NCBI GenBank assembly: GCA_944990035.1
Contig: CALYLX010000103.1
Span: forward strand, 62,001-126,000
DNA from: Clitopilus passeckerianus
Lineage: Eukaryota > Basidiomycota > Agaricomycetes > Agaricales > Entolomataceae
Length of the DNA: 64,000 nt
Reading direction: 5' to 3'
Position 1 is the stretch's first letter. Each line of letters starts with the position of its first letter. The notes below the pieces were generated by a model. It had not been told where the DNA came from. It worked only from the letters and a program-made list of their open reading frames with translations, and ran no database searches. A program made the translations under genes and the position numbers. Positions 59,538 through 64,000 of this stretch are shown here, one piece after another.

Positions 59538-62500
59538 TCATTCGCGTCCCAGCCATCTCCTAAACAGAAGACCTCCCAATCCCAGCAAATGCAATATCGA
59601 ATTGGTCGACTGGCTGACTCCGCCACCGAGACCATTCACAATTTCATCCAACTGCAGTGCATCACCGAGGCCGAGGGATGTCAAGAGGTGACTGGCATTG
59701 ACGATAATCGGTTTAACCCCAGATCCAAGGGAGACTGTATCCTGGTTATCCGCGCACCACCCTAGTATCGCCACCAGCTGCGCCGTCAAAGCCTCCACAT
59801 CCTCCACAACTCCGCCCAACCCAAGGGCATTAATACATCCACAGCCGAGCAGCGATGTCGAAAGGATATTGTTCAGGTCTAACAGCGCGGCAGCACCGAC
59901 AGAGAGAGCACTGATATTTGTGGCTGATACCAGCTGCCCAGTCAGACCAAGAAGTTGGTCAAGAAGCCCCGGATGAATGGGATACGGGAGAGGTGCTCCG
60001 GAAGGAGGATTTGGTATAGGAAGGATCGTTGCACTGGCCCCGGCGGAGACGGACGGTGTGAAGGAGGCCGATGGAAGGGGAGGGAGGGCAACGCCTGCAC
60101 CTGTATGTCCTGTGATTCCTAGAACAAGCCCAACTACACCATCCACGATAGTTCCCAGTTGTGCGATCGCGTCATTGCCGACCACCACCCCGAGGTCAAG
60201 ATGCAGCGCAGTCAAGAGGCCATAAAACGTCGCGTTGAGCCCTAGGTCGATTGGAAGACCCAAGACTGGGTTCGGTTCACCGCCAACGGGACCAGGCCCT
60301 GAGATCGGCGAAGGGGAAGGTGGAAGGGTGACAATACCAGTCGTTGTATGCGGATGATGGGTGTAATAATGGGGCACATGTGGCACATGAGAAGGGTGTT
60401 GAGGAGAGTGAGAGCCAACGCCGATAATGACTGGATTCAGCGACAACCATACTTGCAGGTCCAAAGCAGCCGCCACCACCGCCTCTAAACCCGCAACTAC
60501 TACACCCAACCCAAGATCACCCACACATCCACAGCCACCAATGGTGGTCTTGACGGCACTGGAAATGTCGGCAAGTGCGTCGACAGCAACGACTAGAGAT
60601 CCGATGGTATCCACGTTGAGGAGTAACTCCGTTTTGGAGATGATAGCGGTAAATAGCCCCGTATTAATTGACGAAAAACCAGGGATGACTTCGGTAGGTG
60701 GATTATATGGTACATGGGGGAGGGACGAGGAACCACAAGCATGACCCAGGTCGACGACGAGATAGGTAAGAGTCTTGATGTTGGCAACGAGTGCTGCATT
60801 CACAATAGCCTTGGTGTTGTGTTTCGAACGCACTAGGGCTCCATCCGCTCGTTTGTGAGCATGACTGTTGGCGGGACCAATATGCAGATCGTCGAGATAG
60901 CCATTGACCGTATGGGATAGGCCAGGGCCGGCTAAACCCTTGAACCCAATCCTAGCTTTGACTGCCTTGTGGTTGAGGAGAGAGAATAGGTCATCGAGGG
61001 CGACGACAATCTCATCGTCCTGATCACGGGACGCACTGGCAATCTGCGTAGCAGTTAGATCGGGGAGGGGTGAAAGCGAATGGAGACGGTAGTGGTTCGT
61101 ACACCACGATTTCAAGTTTAGCGTTGCAGCGACAAGAGTATCCAAGGATGTTGCGATGGTCTGCAAGACCCCTGTATCGGCGCAACCACAACCATCAATA
61201 GCGGCGAGCGTAAGGTTGGTGGCATCTAGAAGTGACTGGACATTGACCGTGAGTCCGACGTAGTCGGTCGAATCAAAGAGCAATAAAGCGGTGTTGAGAG
61301 TCGCAGAAAGAGAGGTCGCGACATTGGTTGTGATTCCAGTGTCGCTGGTCGATTGAGGGTTTGGAATCATCGAGGAAGGTCCGTCCAACGCGAGTGACTG
61401 ATTGTACAAGTCGAGAACTAGGTCAACGAGGATGTCCAGCTGGAAATTCAAATCGGACTCGGCCGGGAGCCCCATGACAGCGAGGTCGAGGATATCTAAG
61501 CCCGAATTCAGCGATGTATCCACAGCAACCCCGATGACAGTTCCGAGCCCAAGTCCCAGGCCTGGTAAAAGCCCTGGCCCCAGAACTGGTGAAGCGGTTG
61601 CTGAGGGATGGTGGGGATGATGGACGGAACGGGTCGCGCTCGAAGTGGACCAAGGCGTGTGATCGTGGCTGCTCGTTGAAGTATGACTCTGTGGTATTGG
61701 GTTCAAAGACGGATTGGTGGTTGTGGGCGAATGACCGGGTATATGCGCAGTGAAGCGATGCCCCAAACCAGCTTGGAGGTCTAAGGTAGCACCGATGACA
61801 GCTTCGAGGCTAGATACCAGATATCCCAAGCCAAAGAGGTGTGTGCATCCACATCCGTCGATAGCGCCTAGGAGCAGGGTGTTGCTCTTGACCAGGAGGT
61901 CGACATTGTGGATGAGGGTATCAATATCGGCAGAGATAAGAATATTGCCAGTTGCAACGACGACAGAGTTGACGAGGCTGCCATCCGTGAGCCCGACCGA
62001 GCCGACGGGGACGACAGGGGGAGATGATGGAGTGGGTGCAACCGAGCATTCTTGTAAGGTTGTAACCAGACCGACGAGGTCCTCAATCTTGGTGGATAAG
62101 TCGGGACCAACGAGCGTAGAGATTTTCGAGGTAAAGGTGGCAGTGCGACGAGCCCTCTTCATCCTTGTACCAACGCTGGGCGTGCGAATGCATGAATGTG
62201 AATCTGAATCGACTGTCCAACCATCCCTGCATTGGGTGACGCGACATCTGGACTCCAGGCAACTTGCTTCAACGACGCCGGGGAGGCGACCGCAGTCCAG
62301 GCCAATGACAGACGTAGTCGGACCCAAGAACGGGTGAGGAGTCACGCAACCTCCACCTGGGAGAACGATGAGATTGTTGAACTTATATGTGGGGGGTCAT
62401 ACTCACAACTGTCTGAAGCCACAGAAGTATCGATGCATTCAAAGGCAGATGATGAAGCTTCATGTCCAGGTATACCACAGACAGCCTGGCCTGGATTGCA

Positions 62501-63256
62501 GGTCGCATATGCGTCGAATAAAGTTGTGATGGCCCGAGGAGAAACACGTTTCTGGGGAAGAGCAGTGCCACAAGTCTTTTTAGTTGATCAGATACACGAA
62601 GATTTGAGCAGGGGAAGTCACTCACTCGACTACATTGACCATTGCAGTCATTGAAAGGCGAAGGACAAATGCAGGCCGGATGACCGTTCAAAGTGCCCGG
62701 AACGTAGGGGGGAGTGCAGGTATATCCGCATGGGTTATGAGCAGTACAGTGCTGAGATGAATGAGGCGGGTAATGACATTCGTGCGACCTAGGAGAAGTA
62801 TGGATCTGAAGCTAACATTAGCGAGAAATCCTAAGAAGCAGCAGATAAATTTTACCAGCAGGTCTAGTCGTGTCAAAAGGTTGTTCTTCCCTCCAAGGAG
62901 ATTACCCAGCAGGATGCCGACATGAGACTCCAAGAAAATATCCAGGTCCTACGAATCATATCGGTGTCTGTTTGACAAACGGATGGTAGGCATACCTGGA
63001 TACAAAGACACAGGTTCAACCCGGCTAGAAGGGGGTTTAGAATCCCCGGAAGCCCAAGAACTGCCAGTGCATTGGTGGACAGGCACAGGTCGATCAGGTC
63101 CTTTTTAACGTGATGCTGGCGAGACTGAATGACCGGCGCAGGTTTCTCCAAGCGTTCCCCACCTCTTTTGGCGGGACGAGAAACTTGTTGAGCATAAGCA
63201 AAGAATTGAAGCGGTGATAACAGAGACGTCAAAAAGAGCGTGATTTTGAGCCGCAT
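59538..63256 (-). CDS. Large CPL1-like secreted protein with four Gly-Cys-Gly-Cys repeats
   Basis: I join exons 63256-62996, 62948-62856, 62805-62626, 62575-62407 and 62356-59538; all joins are in frame and give 1173 residues. A signal peptide (MRLKITLFLTSLLSPLQFFA) is followed by LCLSTNALAVLGLPG and LNLCLCIQ. The CPL1-like cysteine-rich region then runs over residues 120-290: PCGYTCTPPYVPGTLNGHPA, CPSPFNDCNGQC, CNPGQAVCG, FECIDTSVASDSCGGC, GLDCGRLPGVVEASC and CRVTQCRDGW. This matches the domain named after Cryptococcus Cpl1. The remaining 900 residues hold four units of about 220 residues. Each ends in a hydrophobic helix pair around GCGC (near residues 402, 623, 842 and 1072), such as DGCGCTHLFGLGYLVSSLEA, and the units are separated by Pro/His/Ser-rich linkers. 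A cell-surface or wall-associated role is inferred; I know no family for the repeat. Confidence 0.8.
59960..62060 (-). repeat. Four ~220-residue internal repeats of the CPL1-like protein
   Basis: Coding repeats within the CPL1-like gene. Each has an amphipathic first part (for example VDLLVKSNTLLLGAID, LLDATNLTLAAID, VDALADISSAVKTTIG, ALLDLNNILSTSLLG) directly before Gly-Cys-Gly-Cys. A second helix follows (LVSSLEAVIGATLDL, IATSLDTLVAATLNL, VVAGLEAVVAAALDL, VVEDVEALTAQLVAI). Spacing between the GCGC motifs is 221, 219 and 230 residues. The limits given are approximate. Confidence 0.7.
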
Positions 63257-63814
63257 CGTCGATGTTGCCCGACGATGGGGACGCAGCAAGTAAACGAATA
63301 GGAAAACTGGTGAAGCAGAAAACGGGGAAGAGAGAGAGGTGGAACTGGGGGATGGAAAGACAGAAAGGTGCTTATATGCGCTGTTTATTCGGAGTTTGGA
63401 TTGTGATTCACTGAAAGGACACACCGACGTGATATATTCAGAATGATGAAGAGGCCTCGAAATGGAAGTCGGTTCGCCAAAAAGGGAAATGCAGCTGTCA
63501 TGATCGTTGGGGAACATGTCGCCGGTAAGACCGATAAGATTTCGGCCTTCATCATCATGGAAATCCGTAGAGAATGAATGTCATCGTCACTGTCAAGGAG
63601 GCAGCGAATGACGCGAGTTATAGCCCAACGAAGCTGCCAAGTACCAGGCGCTGTTCACCGACGAAGGCATTCAAGGCCGTGATACGGCTACAAAGAATCT
63701 GATGTTGGCATCTTCGCCGACTCTGATTGTATTGTAGAATTACAAGTGAATTACGACTGTCCGGGTTGGCGTCAGGCAAAGTGATGTTCAACAAAACGAA
63801 TTCTTGCCACTAAA
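63257..63814. other. Intergenic, upstream of the CPL1-like gene
   Basis: The promoter region of the CPL1-like gene, with TTATATGC about 115 bp before its start, and 3' flank of the last gene. No coding signal apart from an upstream extension of the first CPL1 frame, which lacks a signal peptide. Confidence 0.45.
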
Positions 63815-64000
63815 TTATGGAACAGCATCAATATCAATTACCATATTGCCTTGTCCGCTGTTTGCAGTAGTAGCGGTTGCAGGGGGTGTCTGGATCTCCA
63901 TTGCTGAGTCGACCATAGCCTGTACCTCGTTCTCGTCCCCGTCACTACCTTCCTCCTCCTCTTCCTCCATGTTTGTATCCCCTCCATTCAGGGCACCTCC
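63815..64000 (-). CDS. C-terminal end of a gene running off the window
   Basis: The last 61 codons and TAA stop (63815-63817) of a protein that continues beyond position 64000. The visible part is acidic and low in complexity: a GGALNGGDTN start, then NMEEEEEEGSDGDENEVQAM, a Thr/Ala-rich stretch and MVIDIDAVP at the end. No domain can be named. The frame is open across the full visible length, and composition fits a disordered acidic tail of a nuclear or chromatin-type protein, but that is only a guess. Confidence 0.5.
   Translation of the reverse strand, partial: GGALNGGDTNMEEEEEEGSDGDENEVQAMVDSAMEIQTPPATATTANSGQGNMVIDIDAVP

Overview
The window looks like nuclear DNA of a filamentous basidiomycete, most likely an Agaricomycete. 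Nearly every gene is split by short introns of about 50-70 bp with GT...AG ends, genes are closely packed on both strands, and the gene types fit: F-box proteins with a basidiomycete-style N-terminus, a NACHT NTPase, an aryl-alcohol-oxidase-like GMC oxidoreductase, a CPL1-like secreted protein, Ole1 with a C-terminal cytochrome b5, mitochondrial uS4m and aconitase, and gamma-tubulin complex GCP2. Exon joins were read by eye, so internal boundaries are approximate unless stated.

Layout. 0.3-2.1 kb (-): F-box protein. 2.4-2.9 kb: inverted-repeat element. 3.1-7.5 kb (-): two tandem MATE transporters. 7.9-11.4 kb (-): GCP2. 12.1-15.5 kb: HNH-domain gene (-) divergent from secreted beta-lactamase-like hydrolase A (+), with a decayed HNH piece behind it. 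16.3-17.4 kb (-): stand-alone NACHT NTPase. 18.4-20.6 kb (+): GMC oxidoreductase. 21.1-23.7 kb (+): alternative NADH dehydrogenase. 25.1-27.2 kb (+): ferric reductase. 27.8-28.3 kb (-): small subunit of serine palmitoyltransferase. 28.9-30.2 kb (-): mitoribosomal uS4m, divergent from a class 3 lipase at 30.7-31.9 kb (+). 33.1-35.1 kb (+): hydrolase B, followed by a truncated start of a second hydrolase. 35.8-37.4 kb (-): Ole1 desaturase, divergent from an SMP-30/gluconolactonase-like secreted protein at 38.5-39.9 kb (+). 40.2-43.0 kb (-): mitochondrial aconitase. 44.1-45.5 kb (-): BAHD-type acyltransferase. 46.0-47.0 kb (-): spherulin-4-like secreted protein. 48.4-49.3 kb (+): multi-pass membrane protein. 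50.6-52.8 kb (+): hydrolase C. 53.7-56.0 kb (-): hydrolase D. 56.4-58.3 kb (-): hydrolase E. 59.5-63.3 kb (-): large CPL1-like secreted protein with four internal repeats. 63.8-64.0 kb (-): C-terminus of a further gene.

Housekeeping genes (aconitase, uS4m, GCP2, NADH dehydrogenase, Ole1, ssSPT) are interleaved with an accessory secretome. The main theme is a five-member family of mostly secreted serine beta-lactamase-like hydrolases. B, its downstream spacer and the first 24 codons of the next gene are an inverted, truncated copy of the E-spacer-D block about 20 kb away. One spacer copy carries a 91-bp TG...CA insertion with a 5-bp target duplication, and the other copy shows the matching uninterrupted site. 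The most unusual single gene is the CPL1-like protein, whose C-terminal 900 residues hold four units of about 220 residues, each marked by a Gly-Cys-Gly-Cys motif. No tRNA, rRNA or CRISPR array was recognised.
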